Below are positions 43,602-51,919 of a stretch of DNA of 64,000 nucleotides, piece by piece. The position numbers and the translations under genes are program-made. The notes under the pieces were generated by a model. That model saw only the letters and a list, made by a program, of their open reading frames with translations. It was not told where the DNA came from and searched no databases. The stretch spans positions 812,501 to 876,500 of the forward strand of contig NZ_CP034348.1 in assembly GCF_009762325.1 (NCBI RefSeq), given 5' to 3'. How positions within the stretch are numbered: position 1 is the first letter of the stretch; each line of letters begins with the position of its first letter. Source of the stretch: Roseovarius faecimaris (GTDB taxonomy: Bacteria > Pseudomonadota > Alphaproteobacteria > Rhodobacterales > Rhodobacteraceae).

Positions 43602-43623
43602 ATTTTTTTCGTACGAAAAAAAT
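43602..43623. promoter_or_regulatory. Perfect 22-base palindrome with TTCGTACGAA core, upstream of betC
   Basis: The core TTCGTACGAA is flanked by T and A runs, giving perfect symmetry over 22 bases, centred 23 bases upstream of the betC ATG. A second palindrome with the same core lies 28 bases away (centre to centre). This looks like an operator for a dimeric repressor; the regulator is not identified. Confidence 0.75.
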
Positions 43624-43629
43624 CACCCA

Positions 43630-43651
43630 AGAAAATTCGTACGAATTTTCT
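43630..43651. promoter_or_regulatory. Second perfect 22-base palindrome with TTCGTACGAA core
   Basis: The flanks differ (AGAAAA left, TTTTCT right) while the 10-base core is identical to the neighbouring site. It ends exactly on the last base of the Rieske gene. The two sites fill almost the whole 61-base gap between the Rieske gene and betC. Confidence 0.75.
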
Positions 43652-44793
43652 CATGCCCCGGCTCCGTCGGCATAGGCATCCAGAACCAGACCGTGGAAAT
43701 GATGCACCGCATGTTCCGACTTTCCTGAACCGGTCGGGTCGTTCACAATACGTCCCTGGCTGAAAGCAGGCGTGTTCATCCCGCGCTGCACGCTTTCCAC
43801 CAGGCTGATATCCTCCACCTGCAGCACCTCGTCGAGATAGCGGATCGCATCCAGCTCCATCGGATCAGGTTCGGGTGTTTCGAGGAAAAAGTCATAGGTT
43901 TCCAGTGTCCGGTCCGGCCCCACCGGGATGATATTGAGCACGATCATCGACGAGCGCCCCGGATAGCGCATCAGGCAGGTCGTGGGCCACAGCCACCAGA
44001 CCGCATGGGTGCGCACCGTCGCATTCGACACATCATAGGCCGAGTTCGCCCCCTTGCCCGCATCCGCCATATGGCTCGAGTAAATCCCGTAGGTCGTCAC
44101 CTTGTAGGTGTCCATGTCCACCAGATCGCAGAAATCCTTATGCGCGGTCGGGCAGTGGTAACACTCCAGGAAGTTATCCACGACATTCTTCCAGTTCGAG
44201 CGGATGTCATAGGTCAGCCGGTGCCCAAAGGTCAGCTGGTCGATATCCGGGGCCCAGTGGCGGATCTCGGTTTCCAGATCGCCCGATTGTTCGCGCAGCG
44301 GCGCGGCCTCCGGGTCGAGGTTGACATAGACAAACCCGGCAAACTCCTCGACCCGCACCTGGTCGAGGCAGATCTCGCCGGTATTGAACTCCTCCAGATG
44401 TTCCGTTTCCGGGGCGCGGACAAGCTGCCCGTCCAGCTTGTAAACCCAGGCATGATAGGGGCACATGATCCGGGTTGTTTCACCCTCGCCGCGCAGAAGC
44501 TCATGGGCGCGGTGCTTGCAGACATTGTAGAAGGCACGCAGCACGCCGTCGCGGTCACGCACCACCGCAATCGGGCGACCGGCGATGTCGATGGTCACAT
44601 AAGAGCCGGGCGCGCGCAGCTTTTCCACATGGCACACCCATTGCCAGCTTTTCGCCAGGATCAGCTGTTGATCGGCGGCGAACCACTGCGCTTGCGTATA
44701 GGCATCCGCATGCAGCGATTGCGACTTGCCGCTGTCGGGCGAATAGCCGCGCCGAATGGCGGCAAACTCGGACGGGGTGGGCAATTGGGTCAT
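43651..44793 (-). CDS. Rieske oxygenase alpha subunit, CntA/YeaW-like (quaternary amine type)
   Basis: Rieske non-heme iron oxygenase, 380 residues. The [2Fe-2S] ligands are Cys92, His94, Cys111 and His114 (CKHRAH and CPYHAW). Iron ligands are His213 and His218 in NFLECYHCPTAHKDF. Residue Glu210 sits where most oxygenases have the bridging Asp; Glu there is characteristic of carnitine monooxygenase CntA. The C-terminus, LVESVQRGM then GRIVNDPTGSGKSEHAVHHFH, also matches the CntA/YeaW group. Substrates of that group include carnitine, gamma-butyrobetaine and glycine betaine. No reductase (CntB-like) gene is present in the window. Confidence 0.9.
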   Translation of the reverse strand: MTQLPTPSEFAAIRRGYSPDSGKSQSLHADAYTQAQWFAADQQLILAKSWQWVCHVEKLRAPGSYVTIDIAGRPIAVVRDRDGVLRAFYNVCKHRAHELLRGEGETTRIMCPYHAWVYKLDGQLVRAPETEHLEEFNTGEICLDQVRVEEFAGFVYVNLDPEAAPLREQSGDLETEIRHWAPDIDQLTFGHRLTYDIRSNWKNVVDNFLECYHCPTAHKDFCDLVDMDTYKVTTYGIYSSHMADAGKGANSAYDVSNATVRTHAVWWLWPTTCLMRYPGRSSMIVLNIIPVGPDRTLETYDFFLETPEPDPMELDAIRYLDEVLQVEDISLVESVQRGMNTPAFSQGRIVNDPTGSGKSEHAVHHFHGLVLDAYADGAGA

Positions 44794-44869
44794 CCATCCT
44801 CTCCCTACTGGATCACGCCCGGCATATGCCGGATACGATATGATCCGGCGGGATCGTCCTTGGCTCTAT

Positions 44870-44903
44870 GCAAAATTCGCCATGATTTTGCCTATACTCG
44901 CCA
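44870..44903. promoter_or_regulatory. Direct TGGCGA half-sites upstream of the Rieske operon
   Basis: On the minus strand, TGGCGAGTAT (44903 downwards) and TGGCGAATTT (44882 downwards) are direct repeats 21 bases apart, two helical turns, as expected for an AraC-family activator. They match the half-sites at 32028-32070 and 36511-36535. An inverted pair GCAAAAT/ATTTTGC (44870-44891) surrounds one of them. Confidence 0.6.
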
Positions 44904-45908
44904 TCACCCGCGTCCGGCGCCGCGATACATCGGCCAGGCGCGGAACTCGAAGGGCACCCGTCCCTCGACCCGGTCGCGGCTGGGGGGCAGCCCGAATCGC
45001 GCCTTGTAGGCGCGCGCGAAATGGTCCTGCCGGGCAAAGCCCGCGGCCTGCGCCACCTCGGCCATGCTCATCTCGGTTTGCGTCACCAGTCCGCGCGCCC
45101 GGTCGAGGCGGATATCGCGGTAATATTGCGCCGGGCTGGCCTGCACATGCGCGCGGAACAGCCGGTCCAGATGCCGCTGCGACACCTGCGCTTTCCGGCA
45201 GAGCTCCGGCAGGGTGAGCGGGCTTTCCAGGTGGCGCTCCATGATCGCGATCACCCGACGCAGCACCTCGGGCGCCCGCGCGCCGATCGGTTCGGCCTGT
45301 GGGTCGGCCTGTCGCATGCCCGGGCTTCGGATATGCGCGTGACACAGGTATTTCGCCGCATCATTGGCCAGCCCGTCGCCCTGCATCCGTCCCAGCAGGA
45401 TCAGCCCGAAATCCACCGCCGCCGAGCCGCCGCAACAAGTGGCGCGCTGGCGGTCGAACACCATCAGATCCTCGTGCAGTTCCACATCGGGATAGGTCTC
45501 GGCAAAGGCGTCGATATGTTCGTAGTGACAGGTGGCCCGGTGCCCGTCCAGCACCCCCGCCTGCGCCAGAAGAAAGGCGCCCGTGTCGATCCCGCAGAGC
45601 ATCGCGCCGCTGCGCGCCGCCCGCCGCACCACGCCCAGCAGCGCCTTGCTGGCATAGGCCTCCGGCGTCCAGCTTGACGAAAGAACGAGCATATCGCTCC
45701 GCCCGGAATCCACCATGCCGAGCGGCTGCGTCATAACGGCGGTTCCGTTGCTGGCCGGGCAGGCCCCGCCCGCTTCGGAAAAAAGCGCCCACCGGAACAG
45801 CGACCGGCCCGCCAGATAATTCGCCGCCCGGAACGGGTCCAGAAACCCCATCGTGGCGGCGATGTTGAAATGCGGGGTCACGATCAGGGTCAGACGGGTT
45901 TCGGGCAT
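44904..45908 (-). CDS. GlxA-type AraC regulator, second copy in the island
   Basis: A 334-residue regulator with a DJ-1/PfpI domain (about 5-190, LTLIVTPHFNIAATMGFLDPFRAANYL and MLCGIDTGAFLLAQAGVLDGHRATCHYE). A C-terminal AraC HTH follows (LTLPELCRKAQVSQRHLDRLFRAHVQASPAQYYRDIRLDRAR and MAEVAQAAGFARQDHFARAYKARFGLPPS). It is of the GbdR/CdhR class, which responds to betaines or carnitine. It lies directly upstream of the Rieske gene on the same strand. The start at 45908 is preferred over 45923 (AGGAAGGCC lies before it). Confidence 0.87.
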   Translation of the reverse strand: MPETRLTLIVTPHFNIAATMGFLDPFRAANYLAGRSLFRWALFSEAGGACPASNGTAVMTQPLGMVDSGRSDMLVLSSSWTPEAYASKALLGVVRRAARSGAMLCGIDTGAFLLAQAGVLDGHRATCHYEHIDAFAETYPDVELHEDLMVFDRQRATCCGGSAAVDFGLILLGRMQGDGLANDAAKYLCHAHIRSPGMRQADPQAEPIGARAPEVLRRVIAIMERHLESPLTLPELCRKAQVSQRHLDRLFRAHVQASPAQYYRDIRLDRARGLVTQTEMSMAEVAQAAGFARQDHFARAYKARFGLPPSRDRVEGRVPFEFRAWPMYRGAGRG

Positions 45909-46054
45909 GGCCTTCCTATCCAAGCAAATCCCGCGAGTGTGTGTTGGCCTGAAAACCCCATATCATGTCGCTTTCAGATCATCTGGCGCATTCGGCGGCT
46001 TGACAGGGGGGGACATTCTGGCCTCATCCGCAAAAGAGCCGAAGGACGCGCCCC

Positions 46055-47311
46055 ATGATCCAAGACAATCCCGCCCTGATCGACGCCATCCGCAGCCGTT
46101 TCGCGCATGTCGATGCCTGCCCGTTCCAGGGCCCGCGCATCTTCTTTGAAAATGCCGGTGGCGCGCTGACGCTCAAGCAGGTGGTGGACACCTCAGCCAT
46201 CTATGCTGCCATTCCTGACAATCAGGGGCGCGACAACCCCGCGGCGCATGCGCTGGTGGATACGATCAACCGGGCCAAGGCGGATATGGCGGTGCTCATG
46301 AACGCCTCCTCGGGTCAGTTCTTCTGCGGCGAAAGCGGGACGGAGCTGCTGTTTCGCCTGATCCGCACGGCCTGTGTGAACGCGCCGAAAGGGGCCAAGG
46401 TCATCGGGTCCTCCATCGAACACCCGGCCTCCCGCTCGGCCGCGCGGCGCTGGGCTGACATCGCGGGGCTGGATTATGTGAACGTCCCGCATGACAATGC
46501 AACCGGCATGGTGACGGCAGAGGATTACGCCGCGCTCATGACACCTGATGTGGCCGTGGCCACGATCCTGCATGCCTCGCCCGTGACCGGCATGGGCATG
46601 GATGTGGCCGCCATTTCCAAGGCGATCCGCGCGGTCGCACCCGAGGCTTATATCATCGTCGACGGCATCCAGCACGCCGCGCATGGCCAGATGGATATCG
46701 ACAGCTACAACGTGGATGGCTACGCGATCTCGCCCTACAAGGTGTTTTCCCGCCACGGCTATGGCCTGGCTTGGATTTCCGACCGGCTGACGGCGCTGCC
46801 GCATGACATGCTGATCGACGCGCCCGCCACGGGGTGGGAGTTCGGCACGCGTGATACGGGCGCCTATGCCACCATGTCGGACGTGGTCGACTATTTCGAC
46901 TGGCTGGGGGGGGAAGTCTCGGACGAAACCGACCGCAGGGCGCGCATCGTCGCGGCGGGCCGCGCCATTCACGCCTATGAGACCTATCTGACCAGCGCCA
47001 TGATCAACGGCACCGGCAACCTGCCCGGTCTGCGGGACATGGAGCATGTGACCGTGCTGGCGGGCGAGGACAACCCCGCGCGCGAGGGGCTGGTGTCAAT
47101 CGTGGTCCACGGCATGGCCTCGCCCGATGTGGTGACGGCGCTGAACAACCAGGGGATCCGCACCCATACGCGCAAGGCCGACCATTACAGCGGCAACGTG
47201 CTCACCCCGCTCGGCCTCAGCGACTGCATCCGCATTTCCATGTGCCATTACAACACCATCGGCGAAGTGGCACAGGCGCTGGCGGCGATCAAGGCGCTGG
47301 GCGACAGCTAA
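46055..47311 (+). CDS. Class V PLP-dependent enzyme, cysteine-desulfurase/epimerase-like
   Basis: A 418-residue fold-type I enzyme. It begins PRIFFENAGGALTLKQVVDTSAIY. PLP contacts are seen in SSIEHPASRSAARRW, IVDGIQHAAHGQMDIDSYNVD and the cofactor Lys in YAISPYKVFSRHGYG. The ending IRISMCHYNTIGEV is typical of the family. It has no clear desulfurase Cys loop, so a C-S or C-N lyase or epimerase is as likely. It is divergent from the second GlxA-type regulator and convergent with the M81 gene, the two stops overlapping by four bases. The substrate is unknown. Confidence 0.83.
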   Translation: MIQDNPALIDAIRSRFAHVDACPFQGPRIFFENAGGALTLKQVVDTSAIYAAIPDNQGRDNPAAHALVDTINRAKADMAVLMNASSGQFFCGESGTELLFRLIRTACVNAPKGAKVIGSSIEHPASRSAARRWADIAGLDYVNVPHDNATGMVTAEDYAALMTPDVAVATILHASPVTGMGMDVAAISKAIRAVAPEAYIIVDGIQHAAHGQMDIDSYNVDGYAISPYKVFSRHGYGLAWISDRLTALPHDMLIDAPATGWEFGTRDTGAYATMSDVVDYFDWLGGEVSDETDRRARIVAAGRAIHAYETYLTSAMINGTGNLPGLRDMEHVTVLAGEDNPAREGLVSIVVHGMASPDVVTALNNQGIRTHTRKADHYSGNVLTPLGLSDCIRISMCHYNTIGEVAQALAAIKALGDS

Positions 47312-48795
47312 CGCACCGGCCCCATCGGCGTGATCCGCACCCCCTTGCGCAGGCGCTCATAGGGGATCGTCTCCAACCGACAGGGAAAGAGGCCCGGCGC
47401 GGCGACATTGACGATGCCTGAGGCGATGGGTTCGAAATCCGCCCGGTAATGCACGGTGCTTTTCACCGCGACCAGCCGGGCGCTGGACGGGTCCAGCCCG
47501 AGATGGGTAAAGCATGCCAGATCGAGGCACTGACAGCGCAGCGTCGTGACCACGACCCGCAGATCGCAGCGCGGGTCATCCACCCGCAGTACCGCGCAGG
47601 GGCCGATCTCGGCCACGCAGCCGGCATACATCTCGCCGGTGAAGGCAAAGCGCCCGTCGCTCAGCGCCTCGACGACAAAGCGCCCCTCATACGGGTCCGT
47701 TCCCGCCCTGCCGCCAAGCGCCCCGTCCAGCACCGCGCCCACACCCCCGGCATGCGCCCGTGCGGCCATCTCCGCATCGCACAGCATGCCCAGTATCGCG
47801 CCTTGTGCCCCGCCCTCGACCAGGGCGCATAACAGCCCGGTCGTGTCCGAACTGGCCCCTGCGCCCGCATTGTCCTGCACATCGGCCAGGATCACCGGGG
47901 CCTCCGCGCCCGCGCTCCGCCGCATCGCCTCGGCCACGGCCTCGTCCGGGTCCAGCAGGCCACCGTCAAATTCCGCCTCCGCCTCAAGGCAGGCCGCGTA
48001 AAGCGCATCCGCCGTCGCATCCGCCTGAGCCTGGCTCGGCCCATAGGCCAGAACGCTCGGCCCCATCTCGGCAATGTCGGCGGCAGTGAACCCGGCGGCA
48101 ATCTCGGCCCAGGCGTGCGGCGCTGGCCCGACCGCGATCGCCCGCGCGTAAAGCCCTTGCATGGGCGGTGACCAGGTATGTTGCGCCACCAGCGGCAACA
48201 GATAGGGCAGGGGGCGGTGCGCCGCGAAAACCTGCCCGCCCTGCACCAGATGCCGCAGCACCGGAAAGGCCCGCGCACCGGTCGCGGCCATATCGAGATG
48301 CGGATAGGTGCGGAACATGGTCATCGCCGAGGCATGGCGCACCATCCCCGCCGTCACATTGGCATGCAAGTCAAGACTGATCACAACCGGCATATCCGGG
48401 CCGACCACCTCGCGGATCCGGCGCAAAAGCTCGCCCTCTCCATCGGCGTGGCTTTGCGTCACCATCGCCCCGTGCAGATCGAGATAGACGCCATCGAGGC
48501 CGCGCTCCCGGCGCAACGCGTCAAGGATCATGCCGGTGATCGTCTCATAGGCCTCATCCGTCACATGGGCCGACGGCTCCGCCGCGCACCAGACCACGGG
48601 CACGATCTCGGCCTGGCCCTCCGCCGCGGCAAGAAACCCCGCCAGCGGCAGATTTGCCCCTCTGAGCCCGTCATGCACCTGCGCCCCGCGCAGCATGCCC
48701 GGCCAACTGTCGGCCATCTCGAACTCGGGCAGGCCGGCGCGGGTGGCGCCAAAGGTGTTGGTCTCGTGCTGAAACCCGGCAACAAGAATGCGCAT
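47308..48795 (-). CDS. M81 family metallopeptidase, microcystinase C (MlrC)-like
   Basis: A 495-residue protein of the MlrC group. Signatures are ILVAGFQHETNTFGATRAG, GVYLDLHGAMVTQSHADGEGELLRRI, VVISLDLHANVTAGMV, the metal-site-like LADVQDNAGAGASSDTT and STVHYRADFEPIASGIVNVAAPGL. The family was named from cleavage of linear microcystin fragments. Most members in proteobacteria lie in amino-acid or peptide catabolic loci and have unknown substrates. It is divergent from the ABC importer across 229 bases, so the two may work on the same compound. Confidence 0.85.
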   Translation of the reverse strand: MRILVAGFQHETNTFGATRAGLPEFEMADSWPGMLRGAQVHDGLRGANLPLAGFLAAAEGQAEIVPVVWCAAEPSAHVTDEAYETITGMILDALRRERGLDGVYLDLHGAMVTQSHADGEGELLRRIREVVGPDMPVVISLDLHANVTAGMVRHASAMTMFRTYPHLDMAATGARAFPVLRHLVQGGQVFAAHRPLPYLLPLVAQHTWSPPMQGLYARAIAVGPAPHAWAEIAAGFTAADIAEMGPSVLAYGPSQAQADATADALYAACLEAEAEFDGGLLDPDEAVAEAMRRSAGAEAPVILADVQDNAGAGASSDTTGLLCALVEGGAQGAILGMLCDAEMAARAHAGGVGAVLDGALGGRAGTDPYEGRFVVEALSDGRFAFTGEMYAGCVAEIGPCAVLRVDDPRCDLRVVVTTLRCQCLDLACFTHLGLDPSSARLVAVKSTVHYRADFEPIASGIVNVAAPGLFPCRLETIPYERLRKGVRITPMGPVR

Positions 48796-48928
48796 GCCCG
48801 TTCTTCTCCCATGCAGGGCGGCCCCGGTCGGGCCTTGGCCAAGCTATCCCGAAAACAGGCCGCCCGGGCAAGGCCAAAGCCCCCGCCCGGCGCCGCAATC
48901 GGCGCGTCGGCGGCCCGCTCACATATCT

Positions 48929-48972
48929 ACTAATGAATTAGTTTGACAGAGTTCCGGCAACATGCCTAACCT
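48929..48972 (+). promoter_or_regulatory. Promoter-like region with overlapping ACTAAT-GA-ATTAGT palindrome
   Basis: The palindrome ACTAATGAATTAGT (48929-48942) abuts TTGACA (48943-48948). A weak -10 candidate TAACCT follows after 18 bases. The core TAATGAATTAG matches TAATTAATTAG at 60090-60100 in 10 of 11 positions. This placement fits a repressor site on the importer promoter. Confidence 0.55.
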
Positions 48973-49024
48973 TGGGCCAGTCGGCACCAGACCGGCTCTT
49001 GGTAGATAAATGGGAGGAGTGAAG

Positions 49025-50761
49025 ATGCGCAAGTATCTGCTCTCCGCAGCCGCGGCCATTGCCGTCGTTGCGGGGTCAGGGCCTGCTTTTGCCGATGCGG
49101 CAGCAGCCCAAAAATGGATTGATCAGGAGTTTCAGCCATCCACGCTCAGCAAGGATGAGCAGATGGCGGAAATGGAATGGTTCATCCAAGCCGCCGAGCC
49201 GTTCAAGGGCATGGAGATCAACGTTCTGTCCGAGGGGATTCCGACCCACGGCTACGAGTCGGAAGTGCTGACCAAGGCGTTCGAGGAAATCACCGGCATC
49301 AAGGTCAACCACCAGATCCTCGGCGAGGGCGAAGTGGTCCAGGCGGTGCAGACCCAGATGCAGACCCAGCGCAATCTCTATGATGGCTATGTCAACGACA
49401 GTGACCTGATCGGCACCCATTCGCGCCTGCAGCTCGCCTATAACCTGACCGAGCAGATGGCAGGCGATTGGGCCGCGACCACATCGCCCACGCTGGATCT
49501 TGGCGACTTCATGGGCATCCAGTTCACCACCGGGCCCGATGGCAACCTCTATCAGCTGCCCGATCAGCAGTTCGCCAACCTCTACTGGTTCCGCAAGGAC
49601 TGGTTCGACAACCCCGACCTGAAGGCGCGGTTCAAAGAGAAATACGGCTATGAGCTGGGCGTGCCGGTCAACTGGTCTGCCTATGAGGATATCGCCGAGT
49701 TCTTCACCAACGACGTGCAGGAAATCGACGGCACGCGCATTTACGGCCACATGGACTATGGCAAACGCGCGCCCGACCTTGGCTGGCGCATGACCGATGC
49801 CTGGCTGTCGATGGCCGGGGCCGGCGACGTGGGCGAGCCCAACGGCGTGCCCGTGGACGAATGGGGCATCCGCATGGAAGCAGGCACCTGCAACCCGACC
49901 GGGGCCTCGGTGTCTCGTGGCGGGGCGGCCAATGGTCCGGCGGCGGTCTATGCGATCCGCAAATGGGACGAATGGCTGCGCAACTACGCCCCTCCGGGTG
50001 CGGCAAGCTATGACTTCTATCAGTCGCTCCCGGCGCTCAGCCAGGGCAACGTCGCGCAACAGATCTTCTGGTACACCGCCTTCACCGCCGACATGGTGAA
50101 GCCGCAATCCGAAGGCAACAACACCGTGGATGCCGATGGCATGCCGCTCTGGCGCATGGCGCCCAGCCCGCACGGCCCCTACTGGACCGAAGGCCAGAAG
50201 GTGGGCTATCAGGACGTGGGCTCCTGGACCTTCCTGAAATCCACGCCCTCGGATCGCGCCCAGGCCGCCTGGCTCTATGCACAGTTCGTCACCTCCAAGA
50301 CCGTGGACGTGAAGAAATCCCATGTGGGTCTCACCTTCATCCGCGACAGCACGGTCAACCACGAAAGCTTCACCGAACGCGCGCCCAAGCTGGGCGGTCT
50401 GGTGGAGTTCTACCGCTCGCCCGACCGTGTGCGCTGGTCGCCCACCGGCATCAACGTGCCGGACTATCCCAAGCTCGCGCAAATCTGGTGGCAGCAAATC
50501 GGTGATGTGAACTCCGGGGCCTTCACCCCGCAAGAGGCAATGGACCGCCTCGCCGAGGAGATGGACATCACCATGGCCCGGATGCAGGCCGCTGACGAAG
50601 GCGCCAATGTCTATGGCGGCTGCGGCCCGCGCCTGAACGAAGAGCGTGACCCGGACTACTGGCTGAGCCAGCCCGGTGCGCCCAAGGCCAAGCTCGACAA
50701 CGAGAAGCCCCAGGGCGAGACCGTCAACTACGACGAACTGGTGGCGCGCTGGGCGCAATAA
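49025..50761 (+). CDS. ABC importer substrate-binding protein, GlpV-like large type
   Basis: Periplasmic binding protein of 578 residues, unusually long and typical of the rhizobial glycerol ABC transporter family (GlpV-like). The signal peptide is MRKYLLSAAAAIAVVAGSGPAFA. The mature protein begins DAAAAQKWIDQEFQPSTLSKDEQMAEM and continues with EINVLSEGIPTHGYESEVLTKAFEEITGI and PDQQFANLYWFRKDWFD. The start at 49025 follows GGGAGGAGTGAAG, a strong ribosome site; five codons upstream are excluded. It heads the operon with two ATPases, two permeases and DUF2160. No glycerol kinase or dehydrogenase gene is nearby, so another polyol or amine is possible. Confidence 0.88.
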   Translation: MRKYLLSAAAAIAVVAGSGPAFADAAAAQKWIDQEFQPSTLSKDEQMAEMEWFIQAAEPFKGMEINVLSEGIPTHGYESEVLTKAFEEITGIKVNHQILGEGEVVQAVQTQMQTQRNLYDGYVNDSDLIGTHSRLQLAYNLTEQMAGDWAATTSPTLDLGDFMGIQFTTGPDGNLYQLPDQQFANLYWFRKDWFDNPDLKARFKEKYGYELGVPVNWSAYEDIAEFFTNDVQEIDGTRIYGHMDYGKRAPDLGWRMTDAWLSMAGAGDVGEPNGVPVDEWGIRMEAGTCNPTGASVSRGGAANGPAAVYAIRKWDEWLRNYAPPGAASYDFYQSLPALSQGNVAQQIFWYTAFTADMVKPQSEGNNTVDADGMPLWRMAPSPHGPYWTEGQKVGYQDVGSWTFLKSTPSDRAQAAWLYAQFVTSKTVDVKKSHVGLTFIRDSTVNHESFTERAPKLGGLVEFYRSPDRVRWSPTGINVPDYPKLAQIWWQQIGDVNSGAFTPQEAMDRLAEEMDITMARMQAADEGANVYGGCGPRLNEERDPDYWLSQPGAPKAKLDNEKPQGETVNYDELVARWAQ

Positions 50762-50807
50762 GCCCACGCTCAACCACCAAGCAAGACCTGAACCTCACCC
50801 TGCATAT

Positions 50808-50830
50808 GTAGGGTGGGGTTTCACCCCACC
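50808..50830. repeat. REP-like palindromic element, variant copy 3
   Basis: GTAGGGTGGGGTTTCACC starts this element, whose arms GGTGGGGT / ACCCCACC pair around three bases. It keeps the GTAGGGTG edge of the copies at 13184 and 37380 with a changed stem. It lies between the binding-protein and first ATPase genes and could modulate expression between them. Confidence 0.75.
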
Positions 50831-50854
50831 TGCCGTTCGGTAAAGATACGACCC

Positions 50855-51919
50855 ATGACAATCGAGCTCATCCAGGCCACCAAGACGATCCGTGGGATCA
50901 CCCATATCAAACCCACGTCGCTGACGTTGGAGACAGGCCATTTCAATGTGCTCCTGGGTCAGACCGGCTCGGGCAAGACCTCGCTGATCAAGCTGATGGC
51001 CGGACTCGATCCGCTGGCCTCGGGCCAGATCCTCATGGATGGCGAGGACGTGTCGCGCCTGTCGACGCAAAAGCGCAACATTTCCCTCGTGCACCAGTTC
51101 TTCGTGAACTACCCGCACATGACCGTGTTCGACAATATCGCCTCGCCGCTCAAGGTGGCGGGCATGCCCAAATCCGAAATTCAGGGCCGCGTCGAGGAGG
51201 CCGCCGACATCCTGCAATTGCGCCCCATGCTGAACCGCCGCCCGCAGGAGCTTTCGGGCGGTCAGCAGCAACGCTGCGCTCTCGCCCGCGCCATTGCCAA
51301 GGAAAGCCGCGCGGTGTTTCTGGACGAACCTCTGGCCAATCTCGACTACAAGCTGCGCGAAGAGCTGCGCGAGCAATTGCCCGAGCTTTTTGCAGGCCGC
51401 GGGGCCGTCGTGGTCTATGCCACTTCCGAGCCCGAGGAGGCGCTTTTGCTGGGCGGCAAGACCGCGCTCATGGAAGACGGCCATGTGACGCAATTCGGCC
51501 CCACCGCCGAGATCTACCGCCAGCCCGCCAACCTGACGGCGGCACGCGTGTTTTCCGACCCGCCGATCAATGCCGCCGAAATCGTCAAGACAGGCACGAC
51601 CGCCCGGCTCAAATCCGGCGTCAGCTGGGACATGCGCGGCGCGCCCGCCAACCTGCCCGACGGGGTCTATACCGTCGCCATCCGCCCGCACCACGTAACG
51701 CCATACGCCACGACCGAGGCGGATGTGTCGATGCAGGGCACCGTGCTCGTGACCGAGCTGTCGGGCTCCGAATCCAGCGCGCATTTCCAGATGGGCGATG
51801 TGGCCTGGGTGTCGCTGGCCCATGGCGTGCATCCCTATGAGGTGGGCGAAGATCACCAATTCTACATGGATGTCGACAAGGCCTTCTACTTCGGACCCGA
51901 TGGGAGCCTGGTTCAATAA
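50855..51919 (+). CDS. ABC transporter ATPase 1 (GlpS-like)
   Basis: Nucleotide-binding subunit of 354 residues. Walker A GQTGSGKT (35-42), Q-loop Gln81, signature LSGGQ (133-137) and Walker B VFLDE (154-158) are intact. The H-loop is not: where partner ATPases have YVTHD, this protein has YATSE, with Ser191 in place of the switch His. A C-terminal regulatory domain (about 230-354) of the MalK/TOBE type is present. It forms a heterodimer with the next gene product, with which it overlaps by one base (TAATG). The start at 50855 is after a long weak leader. Confidence 0.93.
   Translation: MTIELIQATKTIRGITHIKPTSLTLETGHFNVLLGQTGSGKTSLIKLMAGLDPLASGQILMDGEDVSRLSTQKRNISLVHQFFVNYPHMTVFDNIASPLKVAGMPKSEIQGRVEEAADILQLRPMLNRRPQELSGGQQQRCALARAIAKESRAVFLDEPLANLDYKLREELREQLPELFAGRGAVVVYATSEPEEALLLGGKTALMEDGHVTQFGPTAEIYRQPANLTAARVFSDPPINAAEIVKTGTTARLKSGVSWDMRGAPANLPDGVYTVAIRPHHVTPYATTEADVSMQGTVLVTELSGSESSAHFQMGDVAWVSLAHGVHPYEVGEDHQFYMDVDKAFYFGPDGSLVQ

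Noticed and set aside
43602..43651. The betC palindromes as intrinsic terminators
   Set aside because: The stems are AT-rich and perfectly symmetrical over 22 bases without a GC clamp, and two copies share an exact core, which fits protein binding better than RNA hairpins.
26676..48795. The carnitine region as a genomic island or prophage
   Set aside because: No integrase, tRNA, attachment repeats or obvious change in base composition is seen; it reads as a normal catabolic cluster.
49076..50773. 565-residue minus-strand open frame opposite the importer binding protein
   Set aside because: Codon-bias shadow. The plus frame has a signal peptide, a strong ribosome site and a clear family match.
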